This document shows, in pieces, positions 8,070 through 16,465 of a DNA stretch of 64,000 nucleotides. Within the stretch, counting starts at the first letter, position 1, and every line of letters begins with the position of its first letter. Position numbers and translations under genes: made by a program. The stretch lies in NCBI GenBank assembly GCA_021201535.1, contig JAJQEU010000008.1, forward strand, positions 1-64,000. Direction: 5' to 3'. The notes beneath the pieces are model-generated. The model did not search any database. It was not told the DNA's origin and saw only the letters and a program-made list of their open reading frames with translations. Source of the stretch: Clostridiales bacterium. GTDB lineage: Bacteria > Bacillota > Clostridia > Lachnospirales > Lachnospiraceae.

Positions 8070-10525
8070 GACATGAGTTGCTGGCTCCTGCGGGTTCCCC
8101 GGAGATCTGCAGAGCGGTGATCGCCGCGGGGGCGGATGCGGTGTATCTGGGCGGTGAGAAATACGGCGCCCGGGCTTTTGCGCAGAATTTTTCCGAAGAG
8201 GAGATTCTGTCTGCGCTGGATCATGCTCATCTGCACGGACGGAAAATTTTCCTCACGGTGAATACGCTTTTGAAAAACAGGGAGATGGGTAAGGAACTGT
8301 TCGATTACCTGAATCCCTTTTATGAGCATGGATTGGACGCCATTATCGTACAGGATTTTGGCGTATTTCAATTTGTGCGGACGTATTTTCCGGAACTTCC
8401 GGTGCATGTGAGTACGCAGATGTCGGTTTCAAATGTGTATGGCGCGTCTCTCCTGCAGAAATGCGGGGCTGCGCGCATTGTCACGGCGCGGGAACTTTCG
8501 CTCGGGGAGATTCGCCGGATCCGTGAGCAGACCGGAGTCGAGATCGAGAGCTTCATACACGGGGCGCTCTGCTATTGCTACTCGGGTCAGTGTCTGATGA
8601 GCAGCCTGATCGGAGGCAGAAGCGGCAACCGCGGCCGCTGTGCCCAGCCCTGCCGTCTGCCTTATCAGGTGGAGGATGAGGAGGGCGCCTGTCTCCATAA
8701 AAAAGAGTCTTATCCGCTGAGCATGAAGGATCTGTGCGCGCTGGACCGGATACCGCAGCTGTGTGAGGCCGGCATTTATTCGTTTAAGATCGAGGGACGC
8801 ATGAAGTCGCTGGAATATGCCGCGGGAGTCACGCAGGTGTATCGGAAATATCTTGATCTGTATGAGGCTTCGCCGGATCGGTTTTGCGTAAATGATGAGG
8901 ATTACCGGTATCTGCTCGCGCTGGGGAACCGCAATGGCTTCACGCGCGGATATTATGAGATGCGAAACGGGCGGTCGATGGTGACATTGACCGACTCCTC
9001 CCATGCCAGTGTTGATGCGAAGGGGGTATACCGCCCCGTGACTCCGGAGAAAATCCCGATTGCCGGGAGGCTCACGGTGCGGCAGGGGGATCCGCTTTCG
9101 CTGACGGTTCGGACGGTTCCGGGTGCGCGATGTGGGTCGATGACAGAAACTGCCGTATCGAGGGAGACGACGGTGTCGGGTGAGATCGTATCCGCGGCTC
9201 AGAAGCGGCCGCTTTCTCATGCAGAGGTGTATGAAAGAATCTGCAAAACCGGCGAAACGCCCTTTGTTTTTATATCTCTGGAAGTGAATCTGGCGGAAAA
9301 CTGTTTTGTGCCGGTCAGGCAGCTGAATGAATTGAGAAGAAACGCTCTTTGCCAATTAGAGCAGAGTATGTTACACTCTCACAGGAGAACGCTGTCAGAA
9401 CAATACGGACCGAAAGCGCTGAAAGAACAGAAAACAGCATCCTGCGACGATGTCAGAGACGGCGGAAATCCTGGCAGGAGCAGCGGAGAGCCTGGCAGAA
9501 GCAGCGAACATCCTGGAAGGAGCAGCGAACATCCTGGCAGAAGCCGCGGAGATTCTGACAGGATAAACAGACAGAACGGCAGGGATCAATCATATGTTCT
9601 GAATGTTCAGGTTTCATCCCATGAACAGATGGAGGAAGCTCTCCGGTATCCTTTTGTGGACATGATTTCACTGGATTTTTGTTTTCTTCCCGAAAAAGGG
9701 GATGCGTTTGATCGGAATGATGCCTGCGGAGCCGGAAAGAAACTCCGTGAAACATGGTTCAGGAGTCTGGAACAGGCCAGGCGTCGGATCGTTTCTGCCG
9801 GAAAGCAGGCTGCGTTTTGTTTCCCTTATATTTTCCGGGAGAATACGTCCGTGTTCTTTGAAAAGCGTGAGATGCAGGAGCTGATTTGCCGTTTCGATAC
9901 TGTCTGGGTGCGCAGCTATGACAGCCTTGGCTTTTGCCTGCAGGCGCTGCGCCTGCGGCCGGAACAGATTTCTCTTGATGCACCGCTGTATATCTGTTCA
10001 GAGGAGGCGTATGCGGCGTTTTCCGATATTGTTCCGGATAAGGATGATACTGATTTTCGGAGCCGGTTCGGCTTTCGGCAGTATACGGCGTCCCCGGAGT
10101 TAAATAAAAGGGAGCTCGCGCACATGCCGAATGACAGGGCTCAGTTTTGCCTGTACGGCTCTGTGCCGGTGATGATTTCCGCGCAGTGCGTGTACAAAAA
10201 TTACAGACAGTGCATGAAAAACGGGGATTCCGGGGCGACGCTCTGTTTGTCGGATCGATACAATAAAAAGTTTCCGGTTTTCAGGGACTGTATGAACTGT
10301 TATAATCTGATATACAACAGTGTGCCGACATATCTGTTCCATCAGGCGGAGGCGGTGAAAAAATCCGGATTTGCGTCATATCGGATTTCTTTTGCCGCGG
10401 AGGACAGGGAGCAGGTCTGTAAAATTCTGGAGGATTACAGGCTGTCTTTCCCGGAAGGAAAACCGGTCCTGCCGCCCGACAGCGGCGCTTTTACGAACGG
10501 ACATTTTCAGCGCGGCGTGGAGTGA
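8066..10525 (+). CDS. U32 family peptidase (RNA hydroxylation-type), two-domain form with a low-complexity linker
   Basis: This 819-residue protein begins MRHELLAPAGSPE and contains the U32 signature ESFIHGALCYCYSGQCLMSS at about 165-185, with conserved Cys residues there and in CAQPCR. Characterised relatives (TrhP, RlhA) introduce 5-hydroxy groups into tRNA uridine or 23S rRNA cytidine; which applies here cannot be told. A second, DUF3656-like half follows (YVLNVQVSSHEQMEEAL onward). Between the halves lies a Gly/Arg/Ser repeat linker at about 466-500. It overlaps zapA by 4 nt. The length exceeds the usual ~650-700 residues, mostly through the linker. Confidence 0.85.
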   Translation: MRHELLAPAGSPEICRAVIAAGADAVYLGGEKYGARAFAQNFSEEEILSALDHAHLHGRKIFLTVNTLLKNREMGKELFDYLNPFYEHGLDAIIVQDFGVFQFVRTYFPELPVHVSTQMSVSNVYGASLLQKCGAARIVTARELSLGEIRRIREQTGVEIESFIHGALCYCYSGQCLMSSLIGGRSGNRGRCAQPCRLPYQVEDEEGACLHKKESYPLSMKDLCALDRIPQLCEAGIYSFKIEGRMKSLEYAAGVTQVYRKYLDLYEASPDRFCVNDEDYRYLLALGNRNGFTRGYYEMRNGRSMVTLTDSSHASVDAKGVYRPVTPEKIPIAGRLTVRQGDPLSLTVRTVPGARCGSMTETAVSRETTVSGEIVSAAQKRPLSHAEVYERICKTGETPFVFISLEVNLAENCFVPVRQLNELRRNALCQLEQSMLHSHRRTLSEQYGPKALKEQKTASCDDVRDGGNPGRSSGEPGRSSEHPGRSSEHPGRSRGDSDRINRQNGRDQSYVLNVQVSSHEQMEEALRYPFVDMISLDFCFLPEKGDAFDRNDACGAGKKLRETWFRSLEQARRRIVSAGKQAAFCFPYIFRENTSVFFEKREMQELICRFDTVWVRSYDSLGFCLQALRLRPEQISLDAPLYICSEEAYAAFSDIVPDKDDTDFRSRFGFRQYTASPELNKRELAHMPNDRAQFCLYGSVPVMISAQCVYKNYRQCMKNGDSGATLCLSDRYNKKFPVFRDCMNCYNLIYNSVPTYLFHQAEAVKKSGFASYRISFAAEDREQVCKILEDYRLSFPEGKPVLPPDSGAFTNGHFQRGVE
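9460..9560 (+). repeat. 24-bp tandem repeats inside the U32 peptidase gene
   Basis: Four imperfect 24-bp units built on CCTGGCAGAAGCAGCG encode the octapeptide PGRSS(G/E)(E/H)(P) several times in a row. The repeat is in frame, so it only lengthens the linker between the two domains. Confidence 0.75.
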
Positions 10526-10604
10526 TGTGCGGATGGAGCCGTGAATGGTTACAGCAGATTCTTACGATGTATTGGGAGCCGCTGTCAGTTGACAAGGAGA
10601 GTTT

Positions 10605-12122
10605 ATGCTGCATTTGATTACGGAATTATCAAAATATGTGATGATTTTTCTGTTTATGATCTATACATACTACAGCTTTGCCATCCTGGGCGTAAAAAAG
10701 GAAGCCCGGCAGCTTAGGATGTATAAGAGCCAGACATCCTGTATGATGATGATTCATCTGGACGCTTTCCTTGTCCTGTTTGCATCCCAGATGGAGATTC
10801 GATACCTGATCTTCTATGCGGCGCAGGTGGCTTTTGTCCTGTTTTTGTTTCTGATCTACCGGGTGATCTACAGAAAAGCGGCGCGCATGGTCGTCAATCA
10901 TATGTGCATGCTGATGCTGATCGGGTTTATCATCCTGGCGAGGCTCGATTTTTCGAGCGCGGTGAAGCAGTTTGAGATCGCGGTGATCGCTTCGGTCGTC
11001 ACGATTTTTATCCCGCAGCTGGTGCGAAAGCTGAAGGTGCTGCGGAAATTCACCTGGGTTTACTGCGCGGCCGGTATTCTTGCGCTGGGGGTCGTGCTGG
11101 TGCTCGGACAGATGTCGGGCGGCGCTTACCTGTCCTTCACGATCGCGGGTATTACGTTTCAGCCCTCCGAGTTCGTCAAGATCATCTTTGTGTTTTATGT
11201 GGCGTGTATGCTGTATCAGTCGACGGACTTCCGCCAGATCTGCATCACGACGGTCGCCGCTGCCGTGCACGTGCTGATACTGGTTGTCTCGACCGATCTG
11301 GGCGCGGCGCTGATTTTTTTCATTACTTATGTGATTATGCTCTATGCGGCGACGAAAAAACCGCTGTATCTCCTGGGCGGCCTCGGCGTCGGCTGTCTGG
11401 CGGCGCTGGCGGCGACCAGGATTTTCTCTCATGTCCGCGTCCGGGTGGAAGCCTGGCTGGATCCGTTTGCCAATATCAGCGGCAGCGGCTGGCAGGTGGC
11501 GCAGTCCCTGTTTGCCATCGGGACCGGCGGCTGGTTCGGGCTCGGCCTGTACCAGGGCATGCCGGAAAAGATTCCGGTCGGCACCTCGGATTTTGTGTTC
11601 GCCGCCATTGTGGAGGAGATGGGCGGCGCGTTCGGTATCTGTATCATACTGGTATGCCTGAGCTGCTTTCTGATGTTTTTGAATATTGCCATGCAGATCC
11701 GCGATCCGTTTTACAGACTGATCGCGCTGGGGCTCGGAAGCGTGTACGGGATTCAGGTTTTTTTAAATATCGGAGGCGTGATCAAATGCATTCCGTCGAC
11801 GGGACTTACCCTGCCGCTGGTAAGCTACGGCGGGAGTTCGATTTTATGTACCATTTTGATGTTTGCGATTATTCAGGGTCTGTATATTTTCAGGCAGGAT
11901 GAAGGAGAGTCAGATGCGCAAAATCAGTTCGAACAGAAAAAACAGAGAAGAGTGGGACGGCAAATGGACGAGGGACGGGATCGATCTGATCGATCTGGAC
12001 AGTCAGACAGACAGAGAAACGGAGCCGGGACGTCAAAAAAGAAGAGAAACGGCAGCGGACGCGGAACCGGCAAATCCGGATCACGTTACGAACAGGACGA
12101 CGAGATCGAGGAAATCTGGTAG
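10605..12122 (+). CDS. SEDS family peptidoglycan glycosyltransferase (FtsW/RodA/SpoVE-like)
   Basis: A polytopic membrane protein of 505 residues. SEDS proteins polymerise lipid II glycan strands and work with a class B penicillin-binding protein, which is exactly what follows. Visible SEDS features are STDLGAALIFFITY, the glycine-rich GSGWQVAQSLFAIGTGGWFGLGL and the C-terminal STGLTLPLVSYGGSS. The membrane part ends near residue 430; the last ~70 residues are a charged, low-complexity cytoplasmic tail (KKKRNGSGRGTG) that reads across the start of the next gene. A strong GGAGAG site precedes ATG 10605. Whether it serves elongation, division or sporulation cannot be decided from sequence. Confidence 0.93.
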   Translation: MLHLITELSKYVMIFLFMIYTYYSFAILGVKKEARQLRMYKSQTSCMMMIHLDAFLVLFASQMEIRYLIFYAAQVAFVLFLFLIYRVIYRKAARMVVNHMCMLMLIGFIILARLDFSSAVKQFEIAVIASVVTIFIPQLVRKLKVLRKFTWVYCAAGILALGVVLVLGQMSGGAYLSFTIAGITFQPSEFVKIIFVFYVACMLYQSTDFRQICITTVAAAVHVLILVVSTDLGAALIFFITYVIMLYAATKKPLYLLGGLGVGCLAALAATRIFSHVRVRVEAWLDPFANISGSGWQVAQSLFAIGTGGWFGLGLYQGMPEKIPVGTSDFVFAAIVEEMGGAFGICIILVCLSCFLMFLNIAMQIRDPFYRLIALGLGSVYGIQVFLNIGGVIKCIPSTGLTLPLVSYGGSSILCTILMFAIIQGLYIFRQDEGESDAQNQFEQKKQRRVGRQMDEGRDRSDRSGQSDRQRNGAGTSKKKRNGSGRGTGKSGSRYEQDDEIEEIW

Positions 12123-13518
12123 GAACCGCGAATTCCTGATCATCACGTACGTGTTTGTCGGACTTTTCTGCCTTCTGATCGCTTATCTGGCGTATTTTCA
12201 GGCATTCAAAAGCGAGAGTACGATCAACAGCTCGTACAATGCCCGGCTGGATCTCTATGCGGAGCGGGTGATCCGGGGAGATATTCTCTCTGCGGACGGA
12301 CAGGTGCTTGCCACCACGAATGTAGCGGAGGACGGGACGGAGACGAGATATTATCCGTACGGACGTATGTTTGCCCATTCCGTCGGATATTTCAACAACG
12401 GAAAATCCGGCATTGAGTCCACCTGTAATTTTAACCTGCTGCGCTCACACGCATTTTTCATCAAACAGATCATCAACGACCTGAAGGATGAGAAGAGTAT
12501 GGGCGACAGCGTGGTGACCACCCTGGATTATGATGTGCAGGCGGCGGCTTACAATGCGCTCGGCAGCAATGACGGCGCGGTGGTCGTCCTGGAAGCCTCC
12601 ACGGGGAAGGTGCTCGCCATGGTTTCCAAACCGGATTTTGATCCGAATACCCTGGCGGAGAACTGGGATTCCATTGTGAGCGATGAATCCAGCTCCGTGC
12701 TCTTAAACCGCGTCACCTCCGGTTCATATCCGCCGGGCTCTGTGTTTAAGATTTTTACCACGCTGGAATATATTCATGAGAATTCCGATTACAGCGCCTA
12801 TACCTTTGACTGTGAGGGGGAGATTACTGTGGACGGCGAGGAGATCCACTGTTACCACAACAGTGTCCATGGCGCGCAGGATCTGATCACCTCCTTTGCG
12901 AACTCCTGCAATACCTCTTACGCGTCGATCGGCCTGACGCTGAATATCAGTCAGTTTACGTCGCTGCTGGAGGATATGCTGTTTAACACCTCCCTGCCGG
13001 GCACGCTGTCCGGCGTGAAGAGCAGCTTTTCTCTGTCCTCCGATGCCGGCACGGGGAAAATCATGCAGACTGCCATCGGGCAGGGCGACACGACGGTATC
13101 TCCGCTTCATATGGCGATGATCGCGGCCGCTGTGAATCAGGACGGCGTGGTCTATACGCCGTATGTGGTCGATCACACGGAGAACGAGAACGGTGTGACG
13201 GTAAAACAATACAGCTCTTCGGCATATGGCTCTATCATGACGGAGTCGGACGCGGCCATCCTGCAGGAGTTTATGTCCGCGGTGGTTCAGTACGGAACCG
13301 GCTCCGCCCTGAGCGGGCAGAGCTACACGGCGGCCGGGAAGACCGGTTCGGCCGAATATGACAGTGCCGGAAACAGCCACGGATGGTTTGTCGGTTACGC
13401 TTCCAAAGACGGTTATGCTGATATTGCCATTGCGGTGATCGTGGAGGACGGCGGCAGCGGCAGCCAGTCGGCGGTTCCCGTGGCGAAGGCGGTTTTCGAC
13501 ACATACTTTAATCAGTAA
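11914..13518 (+). CDS. Penicillin-binding protein (class B transpeptidase)
   Basis: This 534-residue transpeptidase cross-links peptidoglycan and is the likely partner of the SEDS protein before it. Residues 1-70 are a charged cytoplasmic segment, followed by one membrane anchor (FLIITYVFVGLFCLLIAYLAY, about 72-92). The catalytic motifs are PPGSVFK (SxxK), SFANSCN (SxN) and AAGKTGS (KTG). The large dimerisation domain is short, as in the PbpA group that pairs with RodA. The start is at ATG 11914 with AAGGAGAG just upstream. Its first 209 nt overlap the SEDS gene in another frame, so both tails are encoded by the same DNA. Confidence 0.93.
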   Translation: MRKISSNRKNREEWDGKWTRDGIDLIDLDSQTDRETEPGRQKRRETAADAEPANPDHVTNRTTRSRKSGRNREFLIITYVFVGLFCLLIAYLAYFQAFKSESTINSSYNARLDLYAERVIRGDILSADGQVLATTNVAEDGTETRYYPYGRMFAHSVGYFNNGKSGIESTCNFNLLRSHAFFIKQIINDLKDEKSMGDSVVTTLDYDVQAAAYNALGSNDGAVVVLEASTGKVLAMVSKPDFDPNTLAENWDSIVSDESSSVLLNRVTSGSYPPGSVFKIFTTLEYIHENSDYSAYTFDCEGEITVDGEEIHCYHNSVHGAQDLITSFANSCNTSYASIGLTLNISQFTSLLEDMLFNTSLPGTLSGVKSSFSLSSDAGTGKIMQTAIGQGDTTVSPLHMAMIAAAVNQDGVVYTPYVVDHTENENGVTVKQYSSSAYGSIMTESDAAILQEFMSAVVQYGTGSALSGQSYTAAGKTGSAEYDSAGNSHGWFVGYASKDGYADIAIAVIVEDGGSGSQSAVPVAKAVFDTYFNQ

Positions 13519-13535
13519 TAAGTCCGCGTTTTTTC

Positions 13536-13564
13536 TTGCATGTTTTCTGTAAAAAGCGTATACT
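13536..13564 (+). promoter_or_regulatory. Sigma-A type promoter for the NUDIX gene
   Basis: TTGCAT and TATACT are separated by exactly 17 bases and lie about 64 bp before the NUDIX start codon. Confidence 0.7.
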
Positions 13565-13627
13565 TAAAATAGTTTTCAGACGGCCGCTCATGCGCTGCCT
13601 GTACGACCACATCAGGGAGGGAATGCA

Positions 13628-14083
13628 ATGATTGAGGCAACCAGCTGCGGTGGTGTGGTTATATTCCGGGGAAAGATTTTGCTGTTATACAAGAACTATC
13701 GTAATAAGTACGAAGGATGGGTTCTTCCAAAAGGAACGGTCGAACAGGGCGAGGGGTATAAGGATACTGCCGCAAGAGAAGTAAAAGAAGAGACAGGCGT
13801 TACGGCTGCGATCATACGTTATATCGGGAAGACCAGCTATTCGTTTACCGTATCGGACGATATGGTGAACAAGCAGGTGCACTGGTATCTGATGATGGCG
13901 GACAGCTATTACAGCAAGCCGCAGAGGGAAGAGTATTTTATGGACTCCGGATATTATAAATATCATGAGGCTTTCCATCTGCTGAAGTTTGCGAACGAGA
14001 AGCAGATTCTGGAAAAGGCATATCATGAATATCTGGAGATGAAGCGGGACAGGCTCTGGGGCAGCAGAAGATATTTTCAGTGA
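13628..14083 (+). CDS. NUDIX hydrolase
   Basis: A 151-residue hydrolase of nucleoside-diphosphate-linked compounds. The NUDIX box spans about residues 39-61: GTVEQGEGYKDTA, then AREVKEETGV, with the REVKEE catalytic core that binds Mg2+. The start MIEATSCGGVVIF follows a good AGGGAGG site. The C-terminal half (QVHWYLMMADSYYSKPQREEYF) gives no clear substrate. It has its own promoter, so it is probably transcribed separately from the cell-wall genes. Confidence 0.9.
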   Translation: MIEATSCGGVVIFRGKILLLYKNYRNKYEGWVLPKGTVEQGEGYKDTAAREVKEETGVTAAIIRYIGKTSYSFTVSDDMVNKQVHWYLMMADSYYSKPQREEYFMDSGYYKYHEAFHLLKFANEKQILEKAYHEYLEMKRDRLWGSRRYFQ

Positions 14084-14153
14084 GACATGGATGTTCAGTT
14101 TTATGCAGAATCAATGAATATATATCTGAAAACACGGAAAAATAGGAACAGGT

Positions 14154-14468
14154 ATGATATGGAATGATCCGTTTTATCTCGGGAAAAACTGTACGAAAAA
14201 CTATAAAAAGCTGAAATACCGGATTTCAAACCGGATGGTTCACCCCGGCGTTTATCTGCTGACCTTTCCACGGAGCGGCCAGGGGATCCTGGAGATTATC
14301 CCCAGTCTGATTTTGCTGCAGGAGCATTATCCGACGGATGATCTCACGATCGTCGGGATGGGAGCGACGCGGAGAGAAGCGATCTCGATCGTGGAGCAGA
14401 TTGTGTCGGAGACGGTTCGGGCCCGCGGCGATGCGGATGTCGCGGCTTATATGAGTGAGATGGAATAG
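14154..14468 (+). CDS. Hypothetical protein, 104 residues
   Basis: The protein begins MIWNDPFYLGKNC and includes HPGVYLLTFPRSGQGILEIIPS and DDLTIVGMGATRREAISIVEQIV. It has no signal peptide or membrane helix. It sits between the NUDIX gene and the DUF2953-gerW pair, on the same strand with short gaps. I recall similar short proteins beside gerW in Lachnospiraceae but know of no function. Codon use matches the neighbours, so it is likely real. Confidence 0.7.
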   Translation: MIWNDPFYLGKNCTKNYKKLKYRISNRMVHPGVYLLTFPRSGQGILEIIPSLILLQEHYPTDDLTIVGMGATRREAISIVEQIVSETVRARGDADVAAYMSEME

Positions 14469-14491
14469 TCTCTCCGGAGGATGTCATCAGT

Positions 14492-15226
14492 ATGGTTATG
14501 GTATTATTTGTTTGCAGGATCATAGGGATTGTGCTGCTGGTCCTTGCAGCTGCCGTGGCCGCCGTTCTCTTTCTTCCGGTTCGATACGAGCTGGATCTGG
14601 ATATCGACCGACGGCGCTGCAGCTTCCGGGTGAACTGGCTGTTTCACCTGATTCGGTTTCGCTTTTTGTTTGAAGAGCGTGTACAGCTGGTTTTGTCCGT
14701 TCTTTTTTTCAAACTGGATTTCACGGACGAGGAGCAGAAGCGGAAGCGTCAGGAGCGCAGACAGCGAAAAGCCGCCGGAAAGGCGGCGAAAAAGAAAAAG
14801 CAGGCCGGAAGTGAGGAGACGGAAGAATCCTCCGGAAAAGAAAGACACCGCGTGCTCTCTTTTATAAGGAATGCTGTGCGCATCCTGTCTCTTGTGGGAC
14901 AGTATGACGTCGTCGACGCTGTATGGCCGGGCCTGCAGATTTTTTTATTCCGGATTCGGCCCCGGCGGCTGACCGGGCGCGTGGCGTTTGGCCTGGAGGA
15001 TCCCTCGCGGACGGGACAGATCGTCGGAGGACTGGCGCTGATTCCGCTGTTCTATCAGACGGATCTGAGGATTGAACCGGATTTTGAGACAGAGCAGTCC
15101 TATATCAGAGGGAGTATTTATGCAAAAGGGCGCATGCGGATGATTCACGCAGTCATTTTTGCGGTCGGATTGATTCGAAAAAAGGATATCCGGATGTTTA
15201 TCGGCAGGCTGAGAAATAAAAACTAG
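14492..15226 (+). CDS. DUF2953 domain protein (YtfI-like)
   Basis: A 244-residue protein with one N-terminal membrane helix (FVCRIIGIVLLVLAAAVAAV) and a DUF2953 region ending GSIYAKGRMRMIHAVIFAVG. A lysine-rich insert of about 40 residues (RKAAGKAAKKKKQAG) follows the first third. In Bacillus the homologue ytfI precedes the germination gene ytfJ/gerW, and the same order is seen here, 17 nt apart. This supports a sporulation or germination role, by analogy only. Confidence 0.8.
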   Translation: MVMVLFVCRIIGIVLLVLAAAVAAVLFLPVRYELDLDIDRRRCSFRVNWLFHLIRFRFLFEERVQLVLSVLFFKLDFTDEEQKRKRQERRQRKAAGKAAKKKKQAGSEETEESSGKERHRVLSFIRNAVRILSLVGQYDVVDAVWPGLQIFLFRIRPRRLTGRVAFGLEDPSRTGQIVGGLALIPLFYQTDLRIEPDFETEQSYIRGSIYAKGRMRMIHAVIFAVGLIRKKDIRMFIGRLRNKN

Positions 15227-15243
15227 CAGGAGGTTGCTTGATT

Positions 15244-15690
15244 ATGGCAGATACGAATGGAAACGGGAACAGTACCTTTCAGAAAACAGTGGATTCTCTG
15301 ATGCAGGGGATGGATGGTTTTGTTTCTACCAGGACGGTGGTCGGAGATCCGATCTATATCGACGATACGATTCTCCTCCCTCTGGTGGATGTATCCTTCG
15401 GCATGGCCGCGGGAGCTTTTATCGGAGAAAAAAAGAAAAACAGCGGCGGCGGCATGGGCGGCAAGATATCGCCCAGCGCGGTGCTGGTGATCCGGGACGG
15501 CGTGACCCGCATGGTCAGCGTCAAAAATCAGGACAGCATCTCAAAGATTCTCGATATGATTCCGGATTTCGTCAATAAGTTCATGAAAAAGATGGATGAG
15601 CGGAAGCATCCGGAGGAAGCGGCTGCCCGCGAGAAGGCCCGTGAGGAGGCTGCAAAGGATTTAAAGGAAAAGTTAAATATGGATGAATAA
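15244..15690 (+). CDS. gerW: Sporulation protein GerW/YtfJ
   Basis: A protein of 148 residues with the GerW core: RTVVGDPIYIDDTILLPL, then DVSFGMAAGAF and GGKISPSAVLVI. In Bacillus this protein is made in the developing spore and is needed for normal germination. The C-terminus is charged and helical (ARE KAREEAAKDLKEKL). ATG 15244 is chosen because AGGAGG lies 8 nt upstream; a TTG start two codons earlier is possible. Together with ylbJ it marks the organism as a spore former. Confidence 0.92.
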   Translation: MADTNGNGNSTFQKTVDSLMQGMDGFVSTRTVVGDPIYIDDTILLPLVDVSFGMAAGAFIGEKKKNSGGGMGGKISPSAVLVIRDGVTRMVSVKNQDSISKILDMIPDFVNKFMKKMDERKHPEEAAAREKAREEAAKDLKEKLNMDE

Positions 15691-15693
15691 CTA

Positions 15694-15720
15694 AGGAACT
15701 GTTATTTTGTGACAGTTCCT
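15694..15720 (+). terminator. Hairpin after gerW
   Basis: A perfect 9-bp stem AGGAACTGT/ACAGTTCCT with a 9-base loop starts 4 nt after the gerW stop. There is no long U-run, so it may be a weak terminator or a 3' stabilising hairpin. Confidence 0.4.
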
Positions 15721-15796
15721 GAGTCCGCGGTATGCTCAAATCTCCCTTTTGTGCATAGAATATATCAGGAGTGATTGCAATGCAGCAGGGGATGAT

Positions 15797-15949
15797 ATGA
15801 TGAGCCGTGATTTCAGACAATTGCTCGGATTTATGATGTTCTGGATTGGCGTGGGCATGCTGTTTATGATGTTTGTCCCCAATAATTTTGCCGGCGTGCT
15901 TCTGGCAGGCGCATTTCTGCTGATCGGGTATCATCTGTTCAGCAGATGA
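15797..15949 (+). CDS. Small two-helix membrane protein, 50 residues
   Basis: The protein MMSRDFRQLLGFMMFWIGVG... has two hydrophobic segments (about 9-28 and 31-47) joined by VPNN, and ends LIGYHLFSR. A purine-rich GCAGGGGATG precedes the double ATG. Such hairpin proteins are common near sporulation genes in Clostridia, but I do not recognise this one. A strong bidirectional terminator follows. Confidence 0.6.
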   Translation: MMSRDFRQLLGFMMFWIGVGMLFMMFVPNNFAGVLLAGAFLLIGYHLFSR

Positions 15950-15990
15950 CAGGCGGGTCATATGTCTGACGCTGCGCTGCGGCAGGTCAG

Positions 15991-16021
15991 AAAAAAAGGA
16001 TCCGTTGTGCGGATCCTTTTG
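15991..16021. terminator. Bidirectional rho-independent terminator between convergent genes
   Basis: A perfect 10-bp stem AAAAGGATCC/GGATCCTTTT with a 7-base loop has A-run and T-run flanks on both sides. It would end the small membrane gene on the plus strand and rpmB on the minus strand. Confidence 0.85.
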
Positions 16022-16044
16022 GTTGCAAAATCAAAAACGAGGAA

Positions 16045-16230
16045 CTAAATGCGCTCTACTTTGTTGCCCTTCAGGCAGCTGGTACATACGTACAATCTCT
16101 TGTGTGTGCCATTCACATTACATCTGACCTTTTTCAGGTTGGGTTTCCACATTTTATTTGATCTTCTATGAGAATGGCTCACTTGCTTTCCGAAATGAAC
16201 ACTTTTTCCGCATACACTGCACTTTGCCAT
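16045..16230 (-). CDS. rpmB: 50S ribosomal protein L28
   Basis: A 61-residue protein, MAKCSVCGKSVHFGKQVSHS, with the two CxxC pairs (CSVCGK, CTSCLK) of the zinc-binding form of L28, which belongs to the large ribosomal subunit. It ends KGNKVERI. An AAGGAGG site lies just upstream on the minus strand. The gene stands alone, as is common for rpmB in Firmicutes. Confidence 0.97.
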   Translation of the reverse strand: MAKCSVCGKSVHFGKQVSHSHRRSNKMWKPNLKKVRCNVNGTHKRLYVCTSCLKGNKVERI

Positions 16231-16465
16231 GACTGCACCTCCTTAGCAATTACTAAGCCCGGATCTGTTTCCGGACTCACAACATGAACATTCTATCAGA
16301 AGAAAAAAGGAAATGCAACAATTATTTCAAAAAAGTATAAATTTTTTCAACAAAACCGTTCCATTTCTCTGAAAAATCGTTATACTGAGCGTAGGCAGTG
16401 AACGAGCCGGACGGTTTGCGGACGAAGCACAGTGAAGCTTCTGGTCAGATAAAACGGAGTACAGA

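Noticed and set aside
10629-11432. 267-codon minus-strand frame opposite the SEDS gene
   Set aside because: Very rich in Asp, Arg, His and Gln, the mark of antisense to membrane helices; no ribosome site.
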